A program made the position numbers and the translations under genes. Source: Glandiceps talaboti (Eukaryota > Hemichordata > Enteropneusta > Spengelidae). From it: a stretch of 22,500 bases of DNA. Positions 1 through 8,900 of the stretch are shown here, piece after piece. The first letter of the stretch is position 1. Each line of letters starts with the position of its first letter. The notes under the pieces are model-generated. The model was given only the letters and a program-made list of their open reading frames with translations, was not told where the DNA came from and made no database searches. Location of the stretch: the NCBI RefSeq assembly GCF_964340395.1, contig NC_135559.1:7501-30000 (forward strand), in the 5' to 3' direction.

Positions 1-2
1 GA

Positions 3-1067
3 TTCATTGATGATGTTATCTGCCTTTTCTCTTGTCCACCACCCCTCATTATCAAATTCATTAAGTTTGCCAATTCTATACACCCCACTATTAAATTCAC
101 CTACACCATGTCTAAACACTCAGTCTCATTTCTGGACACCAGACTCATTCTTAAAAATGGAACACTCCACACCACTTTACATGTCAAGGCAACAGACAGC
201 CATGCCTTCTTACACTTCTCATCTTGCCACCCCCGACATTGTATCAATGCAATACCCTATGGCCAAGCTATCAGAATTATCCGCATCTGTTCTTCTAATC
301 AGACTAAACTTGAACATCTCCGCAACCTTTACCGCTACTTACATAATAGTAATTATCCCCACACCCTCATTGTACGACAATTTAATCGTGCACTTAACCG
401 TCGCCGATCCACCAACTCCCCTAACAATCACAACACTAATAATAGCAGAATACCACTGGTTTTAACCTACAACCCTAGATTTCCATCGATCCCACGAATT
501 TTACATAAACACCATACCACCACACTACTCCAAAACAGCACCACTGCAGATATTTTCACCCTCCCACCCATCACATCTTTTCGTAGACCTAAGAACTTGA
601 AAAATCTCCTCACCTGCACTACCCTACGACCCACTCAAACTACCGACACAACCAAACACAGTCCCAACTGCCAATGTAACAAACACTTTCTTAAACATGA
701 CACAATAAAATCTAACTCCAGTAACACACTTTATCCCATTGACCCACAATTAGATTGCCACTCCACAAATGTCATTTATCTCATCTATTGCCAAAGAGAC
801 GGCATCCGTAACGTCGGACAAACCGCCAATTGCCTTAACACCCGCCTCAACCATCACAAATCCGACATCAAACTTAAAAAAGACACACCTGTTGCAAAAC
901 ACTTTAATTTGCCACACCACTCCATCGCACACCTTAGGATTACCCCACTTTTTAAATGCAGCACACTCGAGTCCCCTACCAAATCCAAAATCCTCCGCCT
1001 AAAATTAGAGAAGCAATGGATAAATAACCTCGACACTTTACACCCACGCGGCCTCAATCTTATCTAA
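3..1067 (+). CDS. Penelope-like retroelement ORF, C-terminal part: end of reverse transcriptase plus GIY-YIG endonuclease (5' end outside window)
   Basis: The frame is open from base 3, upstream of the first ATG at 108, to the stop at 1065-1067 (354 codons), so the protein enters from the left. Residues 1-4 read FIDD, the catalytic aspartate pair of reverse transcriptase. They are followed by the Penelope-type thumb signature: SFLDT near residue 42, CHPRHC near 75 and YGQAIRIIRICS near 86. A linker contains CQC (about residue 223). The C-terminus has the GIY-YIG nuclease pattern: IYLIYC (about 258), NVGQT (about 270), a conserved R (about 281), AKHFN, a catalytic-type E (about 336) in EKQWINNLDT, and the terminal PRGLN. 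The usual Y of YIG is N here. Penelope-like elements copy their RNA into the genome using both activities. No stop or frameshift is visible, so the copy is fairly young. It is unlikely to be another retroelement class, because the RT plus GIY-YIG fusion is diagnostic. Confidence 0.9.
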   Translation, partial: FIDDVICLFSCPPPLIIKFIKFANSIHPTIKFTYTMSKHSVSFLDTRLILKNGTLHTTLHVKATDSHAFLHFSSCHPRHCINAIPYGQAIRIIRICSSNQTKLEHLRNLYRYLHNSNYPHTLIVRQFNRALNRRRSTNSPNNHNTNNSRIPLVLTYNPRFPSIPRILHKHHTTTLLQNSTTADIFTLPPITSFRRPKNLKNLLTCTTLRPTQTTDTTKHSPNCQCNKHFLKHDTIKSNSSNTLYPIDPQLDCHSTNVIYLIYCQRDGIRNVGQTANCLNTRLNHHKSDIKLKKDTPVAKHFNLPHHSIAHLRITPLFKCSTLESPTKSKILRLKLEKQWINNLDTLHPRGLNLI

Positions 1068-1474
1068 AACTTGAAGTAGCCCAACACTCACGATTACACC
1101 TGTACACCACGCCCTCTACGCCGACGTTCACCCACTCCACTACTTTGTTTTCATCTCACTCCACACATCCAAAAACTCTACACTTTATTACCTCCTGTAT
1201 TTACTCTATTTCGCATTAAATTTATTTATTTCACACCACGCCCACCTTTCCCAAGCCACCCCACTCAACCCCCAATGTCATTCCAAAACAAACCCCCAAC
1301 ACTACACCAATACTTCCTCTTCCCCTCCCCCCACATATATATATATATATATAATATATATATATATACGCGCACACACACACACACACAGACTTCTCAC
1401 ACTTCAGCATAACTACACAATATATCTAGCACACACCGGCATCAGTTTACAAAACCGTAACACGTTTCTTTTTC
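1068..1474 (+). mobile_element. Probable 3' non-coding tail of the Penelope-like element
   Basis: This C-rich, G-poor stretch directly follows the ORF stop and keeps the same strand-biased composition as the ORF (many CAC, CCC and ACTC words). It runs without a break to the first telomeric repeat unit at about 1475. No coding frame is supported. That it belongs to the element is inferred from composition and adjacency; no second copy in the window confirms the 3' end. Confidence 0.5.
1334..1391. repeat. (AT)n followed by (CA)n microsatellite
   Basis: An alternating AT tract with one phase slip (1334-1369) passes through CGCG into an alternating CA tract (about 1372-1390). It lies in the non-coding tail between the Penelope-like ORF and the telomeric array. 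Confidence 0.95.
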
Positions 1475-1744
1475 ACCTAACCCTAACCCTAACCCCTAAC
1501 CCTACCCTAACCCTAACCCTAACCCCTAACCCTAACCCTAACTAACCCTAACCCCTAACCCTAACCTAAACCCTAACCCTAACCTAACCCCAAACCCTAA
1601 CCCTAACCCCTAACCCTAAAACCCTAACCCTAAACCCTAAGCCCTAACCCTAACCTTAACCAAAAACCCTAACCCTTACCCTAACCCTAACCCTAACCCT
1701 TTCCTAACCCTAACCCTAACCCTAACCTAACCCTAACCCTAACC

Positions 1745-1785
<41 letters not shown>

Positions 1786-1786
1786 A
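1475..1786. repeat. Degenerate telomeric repeat array (CCCTAA on + strand)
   Basis: About 310 bases of CCCTAA units read on the plus strand (TTAGGG on the minus strand). Many units are variant: CCCCTAA, CCCTAAA, CCTAA, and short interruptions such as AACCAAAAACCC near 1660 and TTTCC near 1700. The TTAGGG unit is the ancestral metazoan telomere sequence. The array is internal in this window, with a retroelement on its left and satellite on its right, so it is an interstitial or subtelomeric telomeric tract. Part of the irregularity could be long-read sequencing error. Confidence 0.95.
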
Positions 1787-2660
1787 TCGCTCAATCCCGC
1801 TTGCACCCATGGCTGGTGTCTCCCTTCTGACTACCTTTGTCTTCTGATTGACCTCTTTCCGAGACTGGCGATCACTCAATCCCGCTGGATCGACACCTGC
1901 AGCCGTGGTCGTGTCTCCCTTCTACCCAGACTGCCTACATCTTCTGATCGACCCTTTCCCAGGACTGGCGATCGCTCAATCCCGCTTGCACCCGCAGTCG
2001 GTGTCTCCCTTCTAACTGGCCTATACCTATGTCTTCTGATCGACCCCTTCCCCGCAGGACCGACACCGGCGCTCGTGGTCGGTGTCTCCCTTCTACCCGG
2101 ACTACCTATGTTTTCTGACCAACCCTTTCCTGGGACCTTCGATCACTGCCCCATTGTGGTCCCATTCCAGCGAAGTGTGAACACAAATCGACCCAACTTG
2201 ACTCCCCCTTAGGATGAAAGTTGAATCGCCTGGAAGGTGCCAACTATGCCAATTTTCACTTGGACTAATTACGGCTTTTGCCCAACCATTTCCCAGGACC
2301 AGCGATCACTTCTCCCGCAAGACCGACACCTCCGACCGTGGACGTTGTTTCCCTTCTACCTGAAGGGCTTTATGCAAGTATGTCTTTTGCCCGATTGTTT
2401 CCCTGGACCTGCGATCACTTCTCCCGCAGACCGACACCGCCTCGTTGTGGTCCCCTTCCAGCGAAGTGTCAACACAAATCGACCCAACTTGACTCCACCC
2501 ATAGGTAGGATGAAAAGTTGAATCACCAGGAAGGCGCCAACTATTCCACTTTTCTCTTGAGCCAAGTACGTCTTTTGCCCGACCGTTTCCCGGGACTGGT
2601 GATTACCTCTGACCGTGGTCGGTGTTTCCCTTCTAACTGGAGGGTCTGACGATGTTGGCC
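1787..2660. repeat. Degenerate subtelomeric-type satellite, about 81-95 base monomers, with a 291-base higher-order repeat
   Basis: The phrase GTGTCTCCCTTCT recurs at about 1816, 1911, 2001 and 2082, and in altered form near 2344 and 2622. It lies between recurring TTCTGATCGACC, GGACTGGCGATC and CTCAATCCCGC blocks, giving monomers of roughly 81-95 bases. A larger unit starting TTGTGGTCC and containing CCAGCGAAGTGT and CACAAATCGACCCAACTTGA occurs at 2154 and again at 2445, a spacing of 291 bases. The sequence is GC-richer than the rest of the window. Open frames here on either strand are by-products of the repeat. Its place next to telomeric repeats suggests a subtelomeric satellite. Confidence 0.8.
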
Positions 2661-2744
2661 AGCTCTTCTTCCGAAATTTCGACGAATCGAGCAAAAAATT
2701 AGCTGCTTCGGATGTGGTCGTAGTTGCAGACGAGCTAGTCTTGC

Positions 2745-3240
2745 TGCTAGACGTTCGGGCTTTCCTTTGATACTATAAGCGAACGAAGTTCGCAGTGAGG
2801 GCTTGCCCGAACAGTCTAGCAAATGTCATTTTCAGACCGGACATTCTATTGAGATTACGTTAAGCGGCGGGTTGGGCCATGTATGCATATATATATATAC
2901 TTTAATATATTCAATCTCTGCATGCAGATGTTGACAAACACATGTTACATCATTACTATGTCTTATCGGTTTATGGTAATTGTGTTTGATGAGTGTGTAG
3001 AAGTTGTCATTCACACATTTTAGTTAACACATTGGTGGTTATTTTTACAAGCCCCTCCTTAAGATGAATATGCATGAACATTTAGCTATTGTCCTCTGTT
3101 TGTGCTTGTCGCTAATGCGGTTCTCTGATTGGCAGTTATTTATACCCTGATGACATTTGCTAGACCTTGGATGTTCCATCCTTGATAGTGATGTTCGGTC
3201 GTGTGTCGTATTTTATCGGAAGAACATCCGAGGTCTAGCA
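2745..3240. mobile_element. MITE-like element with a hairpin at each end
   Basis: The left end is a hairpin: TGCTAGACGTTCGGGC (2745-2760) pairs with GCCCGAACAGTCTAGCA (2805-2821), and a small stem GCGAAC/GTTCGC (2779-2793) lies inside it. The right end is a second hairpin: TGCTAGACCTTGGATGTTC (3158-3176) pairs with GAACATCCGAGGTCTAGCA (3222-3240) at 18 of 19 positions. The inner flanks GTCTAGCAAATGTCA (2814-2828) and TGACATTTGCTAGAC (3151-3165) are exact reverse complements. Both outer ends begin TGCTAGAC, so the ends are inverted repeats that are themselves palindromic. The roughly 320-base interior is AT-rich and non-coding. No convincing target-site duplication is visible. A non-autonomous DNA transposon is the likeliest identity. 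Confidence 0.55.
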
Positions 3241-3352
3241 GATAAGTCATATGATTACAGACGAGCCAGACATGTTGACAATTTGTTGTTCTTTGAAAAT
3301 GCCATCTGTATTTGCGCATATATAGATGACGTGATCATGAGGCACTAATCAT

Positions 3353-3380
3353 GGAACTAGTTCCTAGGCCCCACAGGGGC
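3353..3380. repeat. Three adjacent short palindromes
   Basis: GGAACTAGTTCC (3353-3364) is a perfect 12-base palindrome. It overlaps CCTAGG (3363-3368), and then GCCCC/GGGGC (3368-3380) forms a 5-base stem with an ACA loop. The role is unknown; it could be a fold-back end of a repeat. Confidence 0.5.
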
Positions 3381-3597
3381 ACATATTATTGCTTAGATTG
3401 CCGTTTTTTTATGAAAATATCGTACGAATCCTGCTGCTACAAATATACAGGTAGGAATATATAGTCAAAAAGGTTGTTTTTAGTCTGTAGACCTGGAAAA
3501 CAACAATCTATGAAATATTACACGCCCCTATGGTTAGTATGTTAATTTAAAAGTAATTTTGTTGTATGAGGACATTACATTATAAATTATGTCGTGG

Positions 3598-3770
3598 AAA
3601 TAAAGACCATGTAAATCATACTTTCTGTTTAGTATCGATGTATTCATACTATGCACACAGACAAATACAATAACTATGTGCAAAATAAAGACTCCGTAAA
3701 TCATACATTGCATTTAATATTGTTGTATTCATACAAAGCACACAGACAAATAGTATACCGTGTACAATAT
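3598..3770. repeat. Imperfect tandem repeat, about 85-base unit, two copies
   Basis: AATAAAGACcatGTAAATCATAC at about 3599 recurs at about 3684 with a CTC change. Each is followed by similar TTTAGTAT/TTTAATAT, TGTATTCATAC and GCACACAGACAAATA blocks. The period is 85 bases and the copies have diverged. Short open frames across it are not supported as genes. Confidence 0.75.
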
Positions 3771-4199
3771 TCACATCAATCAAACATTATATTTACAATA
3801 TCTCATACATGTACTATTTGGGAAAACTTGCACTGACCAGTCTTTAAAAAATCATCTTCTTCATGTTTCTTTGCCTCTCCTTTTCCTCCTTTCAATCATC
3901 TTTTTTATTGGATTCCTGGTAACAAGCCCTTTCCCAGCTTCTCTTACACTCAGCCCCACCTACTTGAATAACTTCTGTCATTTAAGAAATGCTGTTAGTG
4001 AACAAGAGTTGGTGTCGACAAATGCTGTGAGTGAGATAATGTTTACAGACACAGTGCAGTGTCGACGTCCAGACACTTGCTTATTCTTGCCAGAGAGGGC
4101 GCTAGTTCACAACATAATTAAAGGAAAGCGAAATAACGTATTCCTTTTATTTTGATGTCGGAGCTGCAAATCAGCGCCAGTTGGGTAATGTGAAACAGA
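3771..4199. other. Intergenic sequence, no supported gene
   Basis: This is ordinary AT-rich sequence with a pyrimidine-rich patch (3840-3960). It contains the word AGAGGGCGCTAG (about 4093), which also occurs in similar form near 19465 in the 3' UTR. The 131-codon open frame here has no recognisable motif and I do not support it as a gene. Confidence 0.6.
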
Positions 4200-4965
4200 A
4201 AAAAAAATAGGGCCACCGTAAAGCTGTTCAAAATGTTATATGGCAAACTTTCTGCTCGTGTTAAAAAATCCCAAGGACTGACTAATCAGTTTTTCACTTT
4301 CAGCTCTGGGTTGCAACAAGGGTCTGTAATCTCACCTCTTTTGTTTTACCTTTGCTAATGATATGGGTAAAAGCCTAGCAACAAATATCTGTTCAGGTGT
4401 TCACATTGGAATTTTTCATTTGTTCTATTTACTTTATAACATTGACCTATGTCTTTTTAGTACTAGTGTAATCGAATTGACTTCTGTAAACTTTGGAAGC
4501 TATCTGTAAAACAGTTCAAAAACTAATGTTATTGTTTTTGGAAGGGTGGTACACTGAAGAGGTATGAGCACTAGGTCTTTAAAGGAACGTGGGTAGATGT
4601 TGTATCTTTTTTATAATTACATTGTTCTCTTCATTTGGTGCCTTTTTTGGCACAACAAACTATTGCAAGCCAAGCCTCTAAGTGTATGTTCAGACATCTG
4701 TTATGGGAATCTAGCACTTGATGTCTTGTTCACCATTTTGGATACAAAGGTTTCACCAATTTTATTTTATGACAGCGAAATATGGGGTTTCCGCAATGCA
4801 ACAGATATACAAGTAAACCACACATTTTGTAAATACACCTTAAAATAAACATTGCAAATCAAACATTGCTATAATAGGTGAAACTGGATGTCACTTTATG
4901 AACGTTACCATGTACATGCATATCGTGAAATATTGTCTGCATGTTATAAATATGGCTCACAGTAG
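4200..4965 (+). pseudogene. Decayed non-LTR retrotransposon reverse transcriptase fragment
   Basis: Several reverse-transcriptase blocks read in order on the plus strand but in different frames. KMLYGKLSARVKKSQGL and then SSGLQQGSVISPLLF (about 4230-4350) match the conserved QG.v.SPLLF region. A one-base loss follows, at about 4353. The YADD box region reads LLYNID (about 4430-4450), so the catalytic aspartate pair is destroyed. A DFC-W-L then N-V-VF thumb signature follows (about 4475-4545). Near 4735-4845 there is PILFYDSEIWGF, then FCKY, the usual distal RT motif series, with weaker homology to about 4965. Frameshifts and stops make it non-functional. The clade is uncertain, possibly within the Jockey/CR1/I groups. 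Confidence 0.75.
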
Positions 4966-5635
4966 ATATGTGTACCAATTATACTATAAATATCAATACA
5001 GTAAATCACAAAATAATCAGTCATGTTGGCCACATCAGTTAAATACCTCTTATACAGTAGAACAAACTAATACATAATTAATAAAATAAGGTAGTCAAGT
5101 CAAAAAAAAAAAAAAGTTGTTTGGTTCCGGTTACCTGACCCAACCCAGTTTTTCATGCCGATCCTAAACTTTTTTTTACGTATTCGGAAAAAATAATAAT
5201 AAAATCGTGAAAATCATGAAGTCTCGCAAGATATAGTGGGTGCGGAAACTGACATCAACTTAAAAAGACAATATAAAACTATTCTTCCAATCTGTAGTAG
5301 CTGTACATCTGATAGGAAGAAATAAACAACACAGATACCATTTGAAAAACAATGGAAAACCTGAACTAGACACTCACACATTAAAAAATATATATATAAT
5401 AGAATAAATAAAAAATCTACCTACCCCACCTACTTCAAAAATTGAAACCACACATTTTTTTATTTATGCCTAATAGTAATTAAAACCAATAAAAGAACAA
5501 ATTTATTTAGAAGAAAACACCAGATTTTTAAATCCTTACTTTATTACATGTTACTTTGTAGGGAAAAGGTAAACAATAAACAAAACAAACGTTTTTGTAA
5601 AGAAAGAAAATAAACAAAAAAAAAGCCAAGCTCCT
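4966..5635. other. AT-rich upstream region of the beta-subunit gene
   Basis: This stretch is very AT-rich, with poly-A runs (about 5102-5115 and 5614-5624), a poly-T run (about 5168) and an (AT)n patch (about 5390). No coding frame, RNA gene or retroelement motif is visible. Distal promoter elements may lie here, but none can be pointed out with confidence. Confidence 0.5.
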
Positions 5636-5639
5636 GTGA

Positions 5640-5725
5640 TATATATTGTTAGAATGTTACGCGCGATCGTAAATTACGTCATCAGTTGGTGTAGTGACCT
5701 CGAGGTTACCATCCGGGTAACTGGT
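5640..5725 (+). promoter_or_regulatory. ATP1B: Candidate core promoter and 5' UTR elements of ATP1B
   Basis: TATATAT (5640-5646) lies 131 bases upstream of the chosen start codon and could be a TATA box with initiation near 5670. TTACGTCA (5674-5681) resembles a CRE/ATF site. CCTCGAGG (5698-5705) is a palindrome. GTTACC/GGTAAC (5705-5721) is a 6-base inverted repeat with a 5-base loop. The GC content rises here relative to the upstream AT-rich DNA. All assignments are by motif only. Confidence 0.35.
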
Positions 5726-5776
5726 CTTTCCCATAAGTCTTTGCGAATCCAAGCCGCAGCCACAGCCGAAGCCAAA

Positions 5777-5915
5777 ATGTCGGACCAGAAAGTATCTGCC
5801 AAGACGAGTGATCCAACATGTATGGAAAACGTCGCTGCCAACTGGGCAGCCTTCAAGAGCTTTATGTGGGATTCAGAAAATAAAGCATTTATGGGAAGAA
5901 ATGCTAGAAGTTGGG
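5777..5915 (+). CDS. ATP1B: ATP1B coding exon 1 (cytosolic N-terminus)
   Basis: It encodes residues 1-46 and ends in ARSW plus one base (phase 1), before the donor GTAAGT at 5916. Residues 22-46 carry the N-W-x-x-F-K-x-F-x-W-[DN] stretch typical of beta subunits just before the membrane. The ATG at 5777 has A at -3. The same frame stays open upstream to an ATG at 5636, but that would add 47 residues unlike any beta subunit and would start at the putative TATA box, so 5777 is preferred. Confidence 0.92.
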
Positions 5916-8900
5916 GTAAGTAGCTGTTTTGTGATCTAATGGCACACAAGCCGGTTGATTTGCATAACAATCACATTGCATGCTTTACTGTATGGTCAGA
6001 TCATGTCACCAAGCCTTCAGAAGAACATTCAAAACGTATTTGTCAGGAAATATCAAGCCAAAAAATTATTTCATACAGTGAAATCTTCATATGCAATGCA
6101 TGAAGATTTACATTACAGTATTGACATGTAAAATTATTGGGTAAAAAGCGTTCATATCGTCAAGCAAACACTACAATATAAGTGGCATGCCAGTGTACAA
6201 AAATGTATGTGTGTGAAGGTCATATGGAATTTCCTTTTTTTATGTCGGAGATAATGACTCGGTTCCAATAATGAATTGCAGACGTACTTGATTAATTATT
6301 TATCTTCTCAGGGAATGTTGACTGATAATGATTCGTAATTTGTGAAATTTGGGTGAAAACTCGACTTTAAGTGTTGTTCCCAACATCATTTACATGGTTT
6401 TAGTACGAAAGTGAATTACGAGGGGCTGGTCGCGGTCCTCGTGAGTGTTAACAGCCTAGTACAGGTCAACTGGTGACCTTTCCCCTACAAAAAATTCAGA
6501 GTGACGGCTTTCAAAGCTGAAATGCTGAAAATCACTGCCAAAATCAACCCATTCCTTTTAAATTTCAGTTTTCCATGGAATGATTTTCCTCCCAGCTAAA
6601 CACTAAATACTATCTACTACTTTCTACATGTGTACATTCATGAAAATTACGTCTCCTTGAGTTGTGGAAATAAAAAAAAAATAACCTGTTCATATTTACA
6701 CAGTGAATTGAGTGATACTGTTCTTGATTTTTGCCATCAATATTATCGAAATCTTATAATTCTGTTATTTTCTTGATGAAATTGAACAAGATGATGTGAT
6801 GGGTTGGATTATATCTGAAATGTGCAATCTAAGTAACCAATTCAATGTGGCCCCTCAGCTACATGTACATTACATGTATCATTTGTATGTAATCTGAAGC
6901 ACTGGCACCAGTGATACTGGCATTTCTTATGACAGTGCACACAACACTTTTTGTGTTCCTCTATAGACTATCATAATCCATACTGTTTAACAAGTTATCT
7001 TTCATTGGATGGTATGGTAGTATGTAACTTTCAGAATATGATTTTAATTTTGCCATATATGCACATGTGTATACATGTATTAACAGTGTACTAGGCCAAT
7101 AAACTTAAATACCATATCTTTACTGCCATATATCATTATCTCACTCTTGGGGATGTAAATAGTTTGCATTTGAAGAGTACCATAATGCATGATTATTATG
7201 AGAAGTTAAATATCATAATCACAGTTCACAAGTGAAAACATTTAATCTCAACCCTGCTTTACCCAGCCACTGTTCAGTGTTGACAAAGGCATCCAATGTG
7301 TGTGGTAAATACAAAATGTATTCACTTCATCTTACAGATGTATTTTTCTGGGTGTCTATTAAACTTAATAGGCTTGATCATTTGGGTAGACAGATCAACC
7401 ATACACAATCATAGAATGACAGCAATTATTACATTGTAAGAGTAAAGACACACACAAGCTAGTCTGGATTCCAACATGGTTTCTCACTAAACCACGTCTG
7501 GTCAGTGTCTTTCTATCAGCACAAAAAGTTGTTCATCCAATCAGTGAACCCCACTGTTGAATTTCCAAGCAATAACAAGAGTTCAGAACTTCCCCATAAT
7601 GGAATCCATCAACATACTACAGCTAATGGGGGGGGGGGGGGGGGGGGATTGGGTCATAAGAGAGGGGAAGGCGCACCAGAAGTTCTGCTGATCCATATTA
7701 TGTCTTCGTCTAATCTCTGCATGTAATCTACTTTCATGTGTAGACTGTTTATGATTCATTGTAGCTCTAAGAGTTTGTTGATTTTCATGTCTTCAGACTC
7801 AATGGACTTGATGTCCTCTATTGCTTAGTTTGTCTGCCATTCTGAGTAGCTTCAAAGTTTGTCACTTGTGAGCAGTCCTATACATGTATTTCTTAAATGA
7901 TGAGGTCGTACCTTCAGATACAGGCTGGCCCTCACAATCGAGTTGCAGTGCGTCTTAAGGTGACATTTTATCCTATCCAATCCTGGTCTCGGCACAATGT
8001 GGGGATTGGTTCATCAGAGAGTGGAAGACACCCCAGAAATTCTGGTACCAAGAAAGCTACTACTACTACTGAACTTTATTCAACTATAACTGCATATACA
8101 TTTAAAGGGTTACATCACTTGTAAGATTATTCAACCACAGGAGTGATGGTGTAATCAGGGAATGGCATTTCTGATTATTATCTTTATCACCTCAAGAGAT
8201 TATTTTAGACTTTGAGTTTTGACAACAGCAATGTTGTACAATGTAGGTTCATCATAGATTGAAATCTGGAGTTCAGCTCCCAGATTTGTCAGTGAACTAC
8301 CAAGGACATGTATGGTATCCGGGATGTGTAATGATTCAGAGAAATCCCATTTCCTGCTATCACAAGGAATTGTCATAGAAGTCACATGATATAATCTGAT
8401 TATCAGATACATGTACATGTACATTGTATATTCAGTTCCGAGCAAAGATTTTCCATGTTGCTTGTATGTAGCGCTGTACATGTACATGTAATGCTATATA
8501 TTTCATAAGGGTGGATGAGACATCTTCTAAAAGGCCTACATTTTGAGTTCAATCAGTATTAATAGTCCTGAATATTTGTCATGTACAAATTCAATGTATG
8601 TATGTATGTATGTACAAACTCTTGTACCACTACCGGGCTTACATGTACTGTAGCATGTGAGTTTGATGATTCACATCTTCCACTTGTCCAATGATTAATT
8701 TAGATCAACATGTACATGTAATGTCCCTATACATTTGTATAACTGTTTACTGTGCCCATTTCCACTTACATGTACCTGTACATGATAAATTTTCCCAAAA
8801 AAAATTACTCATCGCATGGTTTCTGAAATTAATGTCTACTTGTTAATTCACTATATATCAAAGTTTGAAATATAGGTGTACACCATATCAATTGAAATTG

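Noticed and set aside
1475-1786. A functional terminal telomere
   Set aside because: The array is internal, has non-telomeric DNA on both sides and is degenerate.
2237-2822. Open frames on both strands in the satellite region
   Set aside because: They follow the repeat unit, overlap each other on both strands and show no protein motif.
3157-3348. 63-codon plus-strand frame
   Set aside because: It reads through the right-hand hairpin of the MITE-like element and shows no recognisable domain.
5674-5970. 98-codon minus-strand frame over exon 1
   Set aside because: It is the antisense shadow of the conserved ATP1B exon 1.
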